A DNA stretch of 40,057 bases from Chitinophagaceae bacterium (GTDB lineage: Bacteria; Bacteroidota; Bacteroidia; Chitinophagales; Chitinophagaceae). The translations under genes and the position numbers were made by a program. Positions 23,435 through 32,078 of the stretch are shown one piece after another. Position 1 is the first letter of the stretch, and each line of letters begins with the position of its first letter. The notes beneath the pieces are model-generated. The model saw only the letters and a program-made list of their open reading frames with translations, searched no databases and was not told the DNA's origin. The DNA is taken from positions 1 through 40,057 of the forward strand of contig JAGKWS010000024.1 of assembly GCA_021151685.1 (NCBI GenBank), in the 5' to 3' direction.

Positions 23435-26125
23435 ATGAAGAGGTCTTTTACAAACTTCAACACCGGTAACGCCAAGGGACTCCTATGGCTATTGGGTTGC
23501 TTCCTGAGCATTACCCAATATTCTTGTCTGCCTACCAATTATTATGCGCCCAGCAATACACTGTCTATGACCGGCACTACCACGTACTGTCAGGGGGCGG
23601 GGGCATCGCCCAATACGCTTACGTACGACCAGTGTACACTTGGTGGTGGTCTGCTGGATGCCGGCACCGGCTATACCGCCCAGTGGTACGTAAATACCAC
23701 TGGTGGCACCTCCATACCGGGGTCTACCACACATGGTGCTGCCATATTCAATACATCGCCGGCTGGTGGCACTGGTACCGAGACCTATACACCGTCTACG
23801 GCTACACCGGGCACTTATTATTATTTCTGCTACTTTTCGTGGACAGCCACCGGCTTGTGTACGCCCGACTATACTTCGTCGGCACAAACAATCATCATCA
23901 ATCCATCTCCATCTGCCCTTACCGGCACAGCAACAGTGTGTCAGGGTCGTACTACTACATTATCTTCTACTACCACGGGTGGGGTATGGAGTAGTTCGGC
24001 AACGGCTATTGCTACCGTTGCAGGTGGTGTGGTAACGGGGGTTGCACCCGGCACCGCAGTAATATCGTATACAGTAGGTAGCTGCCCTGCTACAAGGGTA
24101 GTAACCGTGCTTGCGGGGCCTTCGGCCATTACGCCCACTGCCCCCACTACTATGTGCCAGGGCACTACACTGGCCATGGGTAGCACACCCGCCGGTGGTA
24201 GCTGGAGCAGCAGCAACCCTGCCATAGGCACTGTAAGCACAGCGGGCGTGTTCGATGCGCTTTCGGGCGGTAATGTAACCGTTACCTATACCAACACTTC
24301 TTCGGGTTGTTTTGTTACCAAAGACATTACGGTCAATCCTATTCCTGCGCCGCTTACGGGCCCGTCTGGTGTGTGTTTGGGAACTAACGTTACTCTCAGC
24401 ACTATCACACCGGGTGGTGCGTGGACAACCAGTGCACCGGGCGTAGCTACAGTGAGCGCATCGGGCGTGGTAACGGGTATGGCAGTTGGCACAGCTACCA
24501 TTACCTATTCGGGCTGTGGTTTTGTTACCAAAGATATTACTGTCAATCCTTTACCTGCTGCCATTACAGGCCCTGCAACAGTTTGCGAGGCCGGGGCATC
24601 AGTTACCCTCAGCAATGCTACTACGGGTGGCACATGGAGCACCAGCGATGCGGCTAAGGCAACCGCTGCAACCGCAGGCGCAGGTACCGGCACCATTACG
24701 GGGGTAAACGATGGTACTGTTACCGTAACGTACACATCGCCTCTTGGTTGTATTGCTACCCACATTATGACAATAGACCCCATACCCGACCCTATAATGG
24801 GTGTGGTACCCTTCTGCGAGGGGCAGTCTATTACCCTTACCAATGCCATACCGGGAGGTACGTGGAGTACTGCCAATCCTGCAATTGCCACTGTATCATC
24901 GGGCGGTTGGGTAACAGGTGTGGCAGGTGGTAGTGTGGCTATTGCTTACACCAATCATTGTGCATCTACTTCGGTTATTGTAAGTGTTACCCCCTTGCCA
25001 CCTCCCATTAATGGGCGCGACACAGTGTGCCTTGGCAGTACTACCGCATTGGCCAATTCCAATATTGGCGGTACATGGTCCAGCAGTGTTCCGGCTATAG
25101 CCTCGGTATTGGTTACATCGGGCCTGGTATCGGGTGTCAATTTGGGTATGGCCACCATTACCTATACCATGCCGGGAGGGTGCTATACCACACGCAATGT
25201 GCATGTGGTGCCTATGCCGGTAGCTATAACCGGAGTTATGAAGGCATGCCCCGGCACTACTACTACCTTGTTTAACACCACAACGGGTGGCATGTGGTCC
25301 AGCGGTAGCCCCTCTATTGCCACCATCAATCCGGTTACGGGCGTGCTTACAGGTGTATCTGCCGGCAATGCCGACATTACCTATACCACTGGTGCCGGTT
25401 GTCAGGTATTTGCATCGGTACTAATCAATCCGTTGCCAGACCCCATTATAGGTGCCGATGTGATATACTGTGCTGCCGACAAGGATACACTGTTCAATGC
25501 TACCCCCGGTGGTACATGGAGTACCCTCACACCAGCCATAGCTACCATAGACCCTGCTACAGGTGTCCTCACGGTGCTTACAGGTGGTACTGCTACCTTC
25601 CGTTATGCATTGCCCACGGGTTGTGCGGTTACCAAATCGGTATCGGTAAACCCGGCTCCTGTAGCCACCATTACGTACAATGGCCCCACCAATACATTCT
25701 ATACCGACCCCGGTTTTGCCGCCTACCAGTGGTATAACGGCATACAAGGTGCCATACCCGGTGCTACTACCTACCGCACTGCAGCCCTGCACTATACCGA
25801 CTATTGGGTGAAAGTGACCAATGGTTCGGACGACTGCTCGGCCATGTCGCCCAAGGTAGCCTATACCGCCACTATGGGTACAGGCGATATAGCGGCCGAT
25901 AAGACGAGATACTCGGTATTCCCCAATCCATCGGCCGGTATTCTATTTATAGAAGCCCCCATAGCGGTGCGTGCCGTGGTAGCCAGTATAGATGGTAAAG
26001 TGTTGATAGACCAGCCGCTGGCAAAAGAAATCAACATTACCAGGCTGGCCAGTGGCGTGTACATGGTAATGTTGTATGACGAAGATGGCGTACAACGGTC
26101 GGTACACCGCATTACCAAACAATAA
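23435..26125 (+). CDS. Large adhesin-like surface protein, eight Ig-like repeats, T9SS sorting
   Basis: An 896-residue secreted protein. Residues 1-31 form a signal peptide ending near YSC. A ~120-residue Cys-containing region follows, then eight repeats of about 73 residues with the Ig-like (Big_2-type) pattern GGTWSSSNPAIATV..GVVTGV..GTATITYT. Most repeats carry two cysteines, one in VC.G and one in GC, and end in VNPLP. A further Ig/PKD-like unit (YQWYNG...) precedes the C-terminal T9SS sorting domain (about 820-896, SVFPNPSAG... to VYMVMLYDEDG). It is likely displayed on the cell surface for adhesion or binding; the ligand is unknown. The frame opens at a TTG at 23399, but the ATG at 23435 begins the signal peptide. 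The 260 bp upstream are AT-rich without a clear promoter. Confidence 0.9.
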   Translation: MKRSFTNFNTGNAKGLLWLLGCFLSITQYSCLPTNYYAPSNTLSMTGTTTYCQGAGASPNTLTYDQCTLGGGLLDAGTGYTAQWYVNTTGGTSIPGSTTHGAAIFNTSPAGGTGTETYTPSTATPGTYYYFCYFSWTATGLCTPDYTSSAQTIIINPSPSALTGTATVCQGRTTTLSSTTTGGVWSSSATAIATVAGGVVTGVAPGTAVISYTVGSCPATRVVTVLAGPSAITPTAPTTMCQGTTLAMGSTPAGGSWSSSNPAIGTVSTAGVFDALSGGNVTVTYTNTSSGCFVTKDITVNPIPAPLTGPSGVCLGTNVTLSTITPGGAWTTSAPGVATVSASGVVTGMAVGTATITYSGCGFVTKDITVNPLPAAITGPATVCEAGASVTLSNATTGGTWSTSDAAKATAATAGAGTGTITGVNDGTVTVTYTSPLGCIATHIMTIDPIPDPIMGVVPFCEGQSITLTNAIPGGTWSTANPAIATVSSGGWVTGVAGGSVAIAYTNHCASTSVIVSVTPLPPPINGRDTVCLGSTTALANSNIGGTWSSSVPAIASVLVTSGLVSGVNLGMATITYTMPGGCYTTRNVHVVPMPVAITGVMKACPGTTTTLFNTTTGGMWSSGSPSIATINPVTGVLTGVSAGNADITYTTGAGCQVFASVLINPLPDPIIGADVIYCAADKDTLFNATPGGTWSTLTPAIATIDPATGVLTVLTGGTATFRYALPTGCAVTKSVSVNPAPVATITYNGPTNTFYTDPGFAAYQWYNGIQGAIPGATTYRTAALHYTDYWVKVTNGSDDCSAMSPKVAYTATMGTGDIAADKTRYSVFPNPSAGILFIEAPIAVRAVVASIDGKVLIDQPLAKEINITRLASGVYMVMLYDEDGVQRSVHRITKQ
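23912..25665 (+). repeat. Eight in-frame ~219-bp repeats of the adhesin gene
   Basis: The coding sequence repeats with a period of about 210-230 bp, eight units. The units are alike at the protein level but diverged in DNA, so recent expansion by slippage is unlikely. Confidence 0.8.
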
Positions 26126-26155
26126 AGAGGGCTTTTTTTCGTTATTCTATCATAT

Positions 26156-26188
26156 CCGCCGCAGCAACCACACTGCGGCGGTTTTTTT
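26156..26188 (+). terminator. Rho-independent terminator of the adhesin gene
   Basis: CCGCCGCAG (26156-26164) and CTGCGGCGG (26173-26181) form a perfect 9-bp stem with an 8-nt loop, followed by seven T. It lies 30 bp past the stop codon. Confidence 0.92.
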
Positions 26189-26247
26189 ATTGGGGCGTAT
26201 TGTAGTTTGTTATGGCAGCTACACCACTGTGGTACCTTTTCGTTCCT

Positions 26248-26255
26248 TATATTTG
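26248..26255 (+). promoter_or_regulatory. -7 promoter box abutting the BatA-like start codon
   Basis: TATATTTG matches TAnnTTTG exactly. Four bases separate it from the GTG at 26260, so the transcription start would coincide with the start codon. A second box-like TACCTTTT is at 26233-26240. Confidence 0.5.
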
Positions 26256-26259
26256 TCCG

Positions 26260-28287
26260 GTGAGTTTCCTGTATCCGTTATTTTTGGCCGCCACGCTTAC
26301 GTTGGCAATTCCGGTGCTCATACACCTGTTCAACCTCCGCAAGTACAAAACGGTATTGTTTCCGCATACCCGTTTCCTGCGCGATATTCAGCTTACCAGC
26401 CGCCGCCAGTCGCAGATACGGTACAAGGCATTGCTGGCCGCACGTCTGTTGTTTTTGCTGCTGGTGGTATTGGCCTTTGCGCAGCCGTTTTTCAAGAGTG
26501 CTGCGCTGCAGGCTACAGGTCCGCGCCTACAGGTTATTTATATTGATAACTCAAGCAGCATGAGTGCCACCCGTGGCCCGCGCCGCATGATAGACATTGC
26601 CAAAGATGCCGCCATCAGGCAGGTGCGCAATGCCCCGCCCGGTAGCCGGTTTGTGATACTTACCAACGACCGCCCATCGGGCTACCATGCCCTACAGGCC
26701 GCATCGGCATTCACGGCCATACAGGCGGTAGATATTTCTACGGCTACCCTGCCGGTTGGCAAAATACTGTCGGTGACCGAAGTGGCCCGGCAAACTGCAC
26801 AAACCGCTGCGGCCGACCTCTATTATTATTCCGACTTTCAGCAATCGGCCTTCCCCGCTGCTCCCGATGCCGCCCTGCTGAAGCACATAACGTGGTATGG
26901 CATACCCGTACAGGCCCCAGAGGCTGCCAATATAGCGGTAGATACTGCCCAACTGATGGCACCCGTACTACAGGCTGGTAAAAGCAACTATCTGGTAGTA
27001 CATACCAGCAGCCATGGCAAAACGCCCGACAATCCGGTATTGACCCTTTCGGTAAACGGACAGGTAAAGAGTGCCGCCAGTCTCAGTTATTCGGCCTCGC
27101 CCACCCGTACCGACACCCTCAGTTTTCAGGTAAGTGGTACTGGCTGGCAGCAAATAGCGGTGTCGGTAAACGATGCCACCATGCGGTTCGACGATACGTT
27201 TCGTATTGCCGCCCGCTGTGCCCCCAATCTGTCGGTACTGGTGCTGAACGAGGGCCAGATGAATCCGTGGATACAGGCGGCCTTCCGCGCCTACAATGGG
27301 TTCCGTATCAATCAGGCCGATGCGCAGACACCCCCACCCGACTGGAAACAGTACAACCTCATTATTCTGAATGGTGTTACGGCCATATCGCAGGAACTGG
27401 GCCGTAAAATGGCGGCAGCACTGGCCGATGGGCAAACTATTTGTGTATTTCCCGGCCGCACGGCATCGCCACAGGCACTAAACGATGGGCTGGCGCAGGT
27501 GGGCGACATTCGCCTTACGAGCATAGATACTGCGGTACAAACTGCCAGCCAGTTGCAGCAGGGCAGCCAGTTGGTAAAAGACCTTTTCGAGAAGATACCA
27601 GACAATGTGCAGTTGCCGGTGGCTAACTGGCACTATATAATCAGTGCGGGGCTCAGTGCCAATCAACAGTCGGTACTGGCCTTCCGCAATGGCGACCCTA
27701 TGCTGGCGCGCTACACGCCTTCGCGTGGTGCATTATATGTGTGCGCTACCGCTGCCGATCTTTCTGCCGGTAACTTCCCCGGTAGTTATTTCTTTACACC
27801 CTTCCTGTACATAATGGCCATGCAGGGTGGTGGTGGTAGTGTGTATGCCGTTACTGCCGGTGCGCAGGAACCCGCCTACATAACACTGGCCAATGTAACC
27901 GAGCGCAACATGCTGCATGCCTATGCCCCCGGTATAGATGTGGTGCCCCCGCAACGCCCCGCAGGTGCTGGTTTGCAGGTATTTGCCGGGCAGGTACTGA
28001 AACAACCCGGCTACTACGCTCTCAGTGCCACCGGTGCCGATAGTACATGGCTGGCCATCAATCAAGACCGTGCCGAGTCTTTGCCCACCTACCAGAACAT
28101 AGCCACCCTGCAGCAGCAGTGGAAGAACGCCAATGTGCGCTGGAAAGAAATAGATGCCGCAGGTAATATATCGGCCTCCGGCCCCACGGCCAGCTTTCCG
28201 CTTTGGAAAGTTTGCGTAATTTTAGCCCTTGTAATGCTGGGGGTAGAAACGTGGCTGTTATCGCGCCGCAAAGTAGCGGTTGCATAG
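26260..28287 (+). CDS. BatA-domain and von Willebrand A-like membrane protein
   Basis: A 675-residue inner-membrane protein. It begins with the BatA signature SFLYPLFLAATLTLAIPVL, a first membrane helix, then IHLFNLRKYKTVLFP. A second helix lies near 58-78. A von Willebrand A-like domain follows, with the metal-site motif D96-NSSS in VIYIDNSSSMSA. The long periplasmic part ends in a C-terminal helix and a basic tail. Bacteroidota genomes encode such proteins in aerotolerance-type (bat) clusters, but no bat genes adjoin it here, so the role is open. I chose the GTG at 26260 because family members start M.FLYP; an ATG at 26212 gives 16 extra residues but lies upstream of the promoter box. It is first in a likely operon with the dihydroorotase-like gene. 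Confidence 0.88.
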   Translation: MSFLYPLFLAATLTLAIPVLIHLFNLRKYKTVLFPHTRFLRDIQLTSRRQSQIRYKALLAARLLFLLLVVLAFAQPFFKSAALQATGPRLQVIYIDNSSSMSATRGPRRMIDIAKDAAIRQVRNAPPGSRFVILTNDRPSGYHALQAASAFTAIQAVDISTATLPVGKILSVTEVARQTAQTAAADLYYYSDFQQSAFPAAPDAALLKHITWYGIPVQAPEAANIAVDTAQLMAPVLQAGKSNYLVVHTSSHGKTPDNPVLTLSVNGQVKSAASLSYSASPTRTDTLSFQVSGTGWQQIAVSVNDATMRFDDTFRIAARCAPNLSVLVLNEGQMNPWIQAAFRAYNGFRINQADAQTPPPDWKQYNLIILNGVTAISQELGRKMAAALADGQTICVFPGRTASPQALNDGLAQVGDIRLTSIDTAVQTASQLQQGSQLVKDLFEKIPDNVQLPVANWHYIISAGLSANQQSVLAFRNGDPMLARYTPSRGALYVCATAADLSAGNFPGSYFFTPFLYIMAMQGGGGSVYAVTAGAQEPAYITLANVTERNMLHAYAPGIDVVPPQRPAGAGLQVFAGQVLKQPGYYALSATGADSTWLAINQDRAESLPTYQNIATLQQQWKNANVRWKEIDAAGNISASGPTASFPLWKVCVILALVMLGVETWLLSRRKVAVA

Positions 28288-28327
28288 GGGCTATGCGCAT
28301 CGTAGCATTACTACTATATACACGCAC

Positions 28328-29596
28328 ATGCAGGTACTTATACGCAAGGCGCAGATTGTAGATCCGCAATCGGCTCATCACAACAAGGTTACCGACCTTT
28401 TGATAGAAGACGGTGTTATCACCCGCTTGGCGGCTGGCATTCGTGCCACTGCCGATACTGTTATAGATATACCGGGCCTGCACGTAAGCCCCGGATGGGT
28501 AGACACACTGGCCGACTATGCCGAACCCGGCTATGAGCATCGCGAGACGATAGCGAGTGGTTTGGCAGCGGCCGCCGCCGGTGGTTTTACCGATGTGTTA
28601 CTGGCCCCCAATACGCAACCTGCGCTCTCGGGACAGTCGGCCGTACAGTATGTGCAGCAGCGTGCTGCGGGCAATGCGGTATCGCTACGCCCCATAGGGG
28701 CCGCCACGCGCGATGTTGCGGGCAAAGAACTGGCCGAAATGCTGGATATGCGCACCCATGGTGCCATAGCTTTCTCTGACGGTTGGAACCCCATTCAAAA
28801 CTCTGTCCTCATGATGAAGGCACTCGAGTATGTGTCGGCATTTTGTGGGGTAGTGATACAAATACCGGTAGATACGGCCCTATCGGCAGGTGGGTTGATG
28901 AATGAAGGTCCGGTATCGGTTTCGCTGGGTTTGGCGGGCGTACCGCATCTGGCCGAGACGCTGATGGTGTACCGCGATACCGAACTGGCACGCTACACCG
29001 GTTCTCGTTTGCATATTTCCGGCATATCTTGTGCCGGCTCTGTCGATATCATTCGCCGGGCCAAGGCCGAAGGGGTACGGGTAACCTGCTCGGTTACGCC
29101 CTACCATCTGGCACTGACCGATGAGGTGTTCCGCACCTACAACAGTGTGTACAAGGTAGCCCCACCACTGCGTGCCGAGGCAGACAGACAGGCACTGATA
29201 GCGGCCCTGCTGGATGGTACTATAGACTGTATAGCCACCCACCACCGCCCGCACGAGTGGGATGCCAAAACAAAGGAACTTGAGTATGCCGCCACTGGTA
29301 TGGCTATACAGCAATCGGCTTTCCCCGTTATCTGGAATACGCTCAGTAGTTTGCTCTCGCCAGAAAGGCTGGTGCAGCTATTTTCGGTTTTGCCGCGCGA
29401 TATTTTTGGTTTGCCACAGGGCACCATTGCCAAGGGGGCCGCAGCATCGCTTACCCTGTTTGTGCCAGAAGCTACTACCACGCTCACGAAGGCACAGGCA
29501 AAATCGGCGGGTATCAACAATCCGTTCATTGGCCAGCCATTGGCAGGCCGCATAGCAGGTATCGTCAACAACAACAAAGTTTATCTCAACAACTGA
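28328..29596 (+). CDS. pyrC: Dihydroorotase-like protein with altered metal site
   Basis: A 422-residue amidohydrolase of the dihydroorotase family, which cyclises carbamoyl-aspartate in pyrimidine synthesis. The fold markers are clear: LHVSPGWVDTLADYAEPGYE, then APNTQPALSG, AIAFSDGW, LHISGISCAGSVDIIRRAK and NEGPVSVSLGLAGVP. However, the usual metal-binding HxH after the first strand is replaced by TLADY, and the late SDH-type motif reads ATHHRPH, with His in place of Asp. Loss of HxH is also known in a Bacteroidota subgroup of this family, so this may be a lineage form or a non-catalytic partner. It lies 40 bp after the BatA-like gene and 6 bp before the DUF4199 gene; purN further on supports nucleotide metabolism. 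Confidence 0.88.
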   Translation: MQVLIRKAQIVDPQSAHHNKVTDLLIEDGVITRLAAGIRATADTVIDIPGLHVSPGWVDTLADYAEPGYEHRETIASGLAAAAAGGFTDVLLAPNTQPALSGQSAVQYVQQRAAGNAVSLRPIGAATRDVAGKELAEMLDMRTHGAIAFSDGWNPIQNSVLMMKALEYVSAFCGVVIQIPVDTALSAGGLMNEGPVSVSLGLAGVPHLAETLMVYRDTELARYTGSRLHISGISCAGSVDIIRRAKAEGVRVTCSVTPYHLALTDEVFRTYNSVYKVAPPLRAEADRQALIAALLDGTIDCIATHHRPHEWDAKTKELEYAATGMAIQQSAFPVIWNTLSSLLSPERLVQLFSVLPRDIFGLPQGTIAKGAAASLTLFVPEATTTLTKAQAKSAGINNPFIGQPLAGRIAGIVNNNKVYLNN

Positions 29597-29602
29597 TAGC
29601 AT

Positions 29603-30157
29603 ATGTCGTCACTCAACGCAGCTACACTCACAACCGCCCAGCGCAACAAAATGGCCATGACCTATGGTCTTATTCTGGGGCTCATCTACATTGTTATTAT
29701 CAGCCTTACCAACATGGCGGCTACAGCTTTGTTTTTGTACACATTGCTGAGGGGTACCGGCTATCTGCTGTATGTGGTGATTCTGGGCTTCATGTTAGCC
29801 CGCATCCGCAAGGCTAATGGCGGCTATATAGAGCTGCGTGAAGTGTTTGGCCCGGCATTCATCATACTACTTATTGCTGGTGGACTGTCCTACATTTGGC
29901 AGTATGTATACATTTATCTCGTAGACCCCGGTTTTACCGACAAAGTACTGAACGCTACTGTAGAATCTTTGGAAAAGGCCAAAATGTCTGACGAAAAGAT
30001 AGATGAAATGGTGGCAGAGATAGAAAAATCTAAAACATTCAATTTGGGCAAAACCATTCTGGGCTTCTTTACCAGTGTGCTTATGGATTGTTTATTTGGC
30101 CTGGTAGTGAGTCTTATCATCAAAAAGCAACGCCCCATTTTCGAGAATCTTACCTGA
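29603..30157 (+). CDS. DUF4199 membrane protein
   Basis: A 184-residue inner-membrane protein of the DUF4199 family, common in Bacteroidota. Helices are seen at about 20-40, 43-65, 82-105 and 150-174. The loop between the third and fourth carries a charged helix, LEKAKMSDEKIDEMVAEIEKS, typical of the family. Function unknown. It starts 6 bp after the dihydroorotase-like gene and precedes purN by 34 bp, so all three are probably on one mRNA. Confidence 0.88.
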   Translation: MSSLNAATLTTAQRNKMAMTYGLILGLIYIVIISLTNMAATALFLYTLLRGTGYLLYVVILGFMLARIRKANGGYIELREVFGPAFIILLIAGGLSYIWQYVYIYLVDPGFTDKVLNATVESLEKAKMSDEKIDEMVAEIEKSKTFNLGKTILGFFTSVLMDCLFGLVVSLIIKKQRPIFENLT

Positions 30158-30191
30158 TATATTCCCTTCTTCATTACTAACCATACTATAC

Positions 30192-30764
30192 ATGCGCATG
30201 CATTCTCTGGTCATTTTTGCCTCCGGCGCAGGTTCTAACGCTGCCGCTATTATAGACTGGTGCCGTACATCGGGCATGGCCCGTGTGTCGCTTATAGTAT
30301 GCAACAAGCCGGGGGCGGGTGTTATAGACATTGCTGCACGCGAGGGCATACCCGTGCTGATGATAGAAAAAGGTAGCCTGCAACAGCCCGAAACTATTGA
30401 TGCCATTCGTGCCCACCAACCCAGCCTGGTGATACTGGCCGGTTACCTCTGGAAGATACCCGCTACACTTACCGATGCCTTCCCCGGCCGTATTGTCAAT
30501 ATCCACCCATCCCTGCTACCCGCCTATGGGGGCAAGGGCATGTATGGCGGCAATGTACACACAGCCGTTATTGCCGCCCGCGAGCATGAATCGGGCATTA
30601 CCATCCATTACGTAAACGAGCATTATGACGAGGGCGACATCATTGTACAGGCACGCTGCCCCGTTACCTCCAATGATACCCCGGCCACACTGGCCGCCCG
30701 TATTCATCGGCTGGAGCATTTTTTCTTTCCACGTACTATAGAGTTTTTGTTGATGGGGCTGTAA
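30192..30764 (+). CDS. purN: Phosphoribosylglycinamide formyltransferase
   Basis: Transfers a formyl group from 10-formyltetrahydrofolate to GAR in purine synthesis. The protein has 190 residues. The phosphate-binding loop FASGAGSNAAAI is at 9-20. The catalytic Asn and His are N103 and H105 in IVNIHPSLLP, and the catalytic Asp is D146 in VNEHYDEGDIIVQ. YGGKGMYGGNVHTAVI matches the GxxGxxxHxAV block. It is last in the BatA-pyrC-DUF4199-purN series and converges on the 100-aa gene with 6 bp between stop codons. Confidence 0.96.
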   Translation: MRMHSLVIFASGAGSNAAAIIDWCRTSGMARVSLIVCNKPGAGVIDIAAREGIPVLMIEKGSLQQPETIDAIRAHQPSLVILAGYLWKIPATLTDAFPGRIVNIHPSLLPAYGGKGMYGGNVHTAVIAAREHESGITIHYVNEHYDEGDIIVQARCPVTSNDTPATLAARIHRLEHFFFPRTIEFLLMGL

Positions 30765-30770
30765 GAAAGA

Positions 30771-31073
30771 CTACGGGATATACTTCACAACCCATGAGCC
30801 TGAATATATTATCGGTGGGGGCTCCACCCAAACTGGGTTGACAAAATGTATTGCTTTACGTCTTGGGTTCGCTAAAATCGGGTCGATTCGTACAATTTCC
30901 GCACGTAAAATGCGATCGTATGAATCCCCGTTCCTCATAGGATGAACTTCTATAAAACCATCAGCCTCTAAAGCGGTGATTTTTTTATGGCTGGTGAGAA
31001 TCCAATCCCCGGAATTTTGTCGGGCATAGATATTGGCGAGTGGTTCGTTGGTACGGACAATTAAAGTGGGCAT
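30771..31073 (-). CDS. Hypothetical protein downstream of the Septu-like genes
   Basis: A 100-residue soluble protein I do not recognise. It is predicted to be mainly beta strand: LIVRTNEPLANIYAR, DWILTSHKKI, FIEVHPMRN, RAEIVRIDPI and IIYSGSWVVKYIP, separated by short turns. The last 15 residues are hydrophobic and aromatic. It follows the HNH gene on the same strand after 132 bp and has its own promoter box at 31087-31094, so it can be expressed apart from the defence genes. It could be a third component, a regulator or an unrelated neighbour. Confidence 0.65.
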   Translation of the reverse strand: MPTLIVRTNEPLANIYARQNSGDWILTSHKKITALEADGFIEVHPMRNGDSYDRILRAEIVRIDPILANPRRKAIHFVNPVWVEPPPIIYSGSWVVKYIP

Positions 31074-31086
31074 ATCTGATTTTGTT

Positions 31087-31094
31087 CAAAGATA
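31087..31094 (-). promoter_or_regulatory. -7 promoter box for the 100-aa gene
   Basis: On the minus strand TATCTTTG matches TAnnTTTG exactly, 13 nt before the ATG at 31073, giving a leader of about 8 nt. No good -33 element is seen. Confidence 0.45.
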
Positions 31095-31205
31095 ACCAAA
31101 GTACGAATTGCCTACAGACTTGACTTGGTTTGCTTTGGGATTATTTTGGTAATGTGCAACCTTTAGGTATAAATACGTTCCGTAGGGAAAGAAACTTTTT
31201 CATTG

Positions 31206-32078
31206 TTACCAATCTGCTGCTTGTGGTATAGCTTCAAACAGTCGCTGCCACTTAGGGTCGGTGTACCTCTGTATCTTTTTTATAGCGTACCATACCGATG
31301 GATGGTGATACAGGGCAATATACCTTGCCGTGCCGGACATAATGTGCTGCTTGATAGTATCTAAATTCTGTTCCCAATTTATTCTGTCATCATAAGGGTT
31401 CAGCAAATCCTGTAGTTCATCTTTGGTGGTTGTAGCCATTATGCTGCGTAGTCGGTCCATCTTGTCGTATAGATGATTCGCAGTGCTGCGGCGGCTCACA
31501 ATCAGGGTGTCTCTGTTGTTTAGCCGCAATACCTCCAATGTGCCCACTGCCCGCCCTGCATCTCTTTTAGACAGATGGGGCATCAACTCGAATTTGAAAG
31601 ATCCGCAATTCAGTATCAGAAATATCGAAGGGTCTTCTATTCGTGGGTTGATGAAACCTACAGTAGCATTCTTGTCTGGTACACTACCTCTTGGTATGCG
31701 TTGCAGTTCATCGTGCTCGTCTATCACAAGGCACTTATCCAGTTTGTAGGCAGTGTTGCATTGTTTGCAGGCCAGTAAGTAGTTGGTCCAGTCGAAGGTG
31801 TTTTCAGGGAAGAACGACTTAGGTTTTATATGCTCTATATCGTTGGCCTCGTTGTGCTCGCAATAGTTGCAGATGCCGCTGTGAACACACAGTTCTTTGA
31901 GTTCGGCACGTATCTGTTCAAAGGCACGTTTACCGGTAGCATCGCCCTTTGTTTCCCATAAGGCCTTCGCCAAGGCAACACGCTCTTCGTGGTTGAGCAG
32001 TGCATCTATCCGCTGTTGCAATGTCTGCAACACTGCGGATAGGGGATGGGACAGTTCCTTATTTGCCAGTCGGATCAT
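31206..32078 (-). CDS. HNH endonuclease of a Septu-like system (PtuB-like)
   Basis: A 290-residue predicted nuclease. The HNH core lies at about 67-115: zinc pairs C70/C73 (CNYC) and C104/C107 (CKQC), the catalytic EH at 82-83 in DIEHIKPKS, N99 and N108. The long C-terminal half (about 120-290) is helical with no motif I know. The gene starts 20 bp inside the end of the upstream ATPase gene, so the two are translationally coupled. ATPase plus HNH pairing is the known arrangement of Septu anti-phage systems (PtuA and PtuB) and of some retron effectors; no reverse transcriptase is present here. Membership is inferred from architecture and gene order. Confidence 0.82.
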   Translation of the reverse strand: MIRLANKELSHPLSAVLQTLQQRIDALLNHEERVALAKALWETKGDATGKRAFEQIRAELKELCVHSGICNYCEHNEANDIEHIKPKSFFPENTFDWTNYLLACKQCNTAYKLDKCLVIDEHDELQRIPRGSVPDKNATVGFINPRIEDPSIFLILNCGSFKFELMPHLSKRDAGRAVGTLEVLRLNNRDTLIVSRRSTANHLYDKMDRLRSIMATTTKDELQDLLNPYDDRINWEQNLDTIKQHIMSGTARYIALYHHPSVWYAIKKIQRYTDPKWQRLFEAIPQAADW

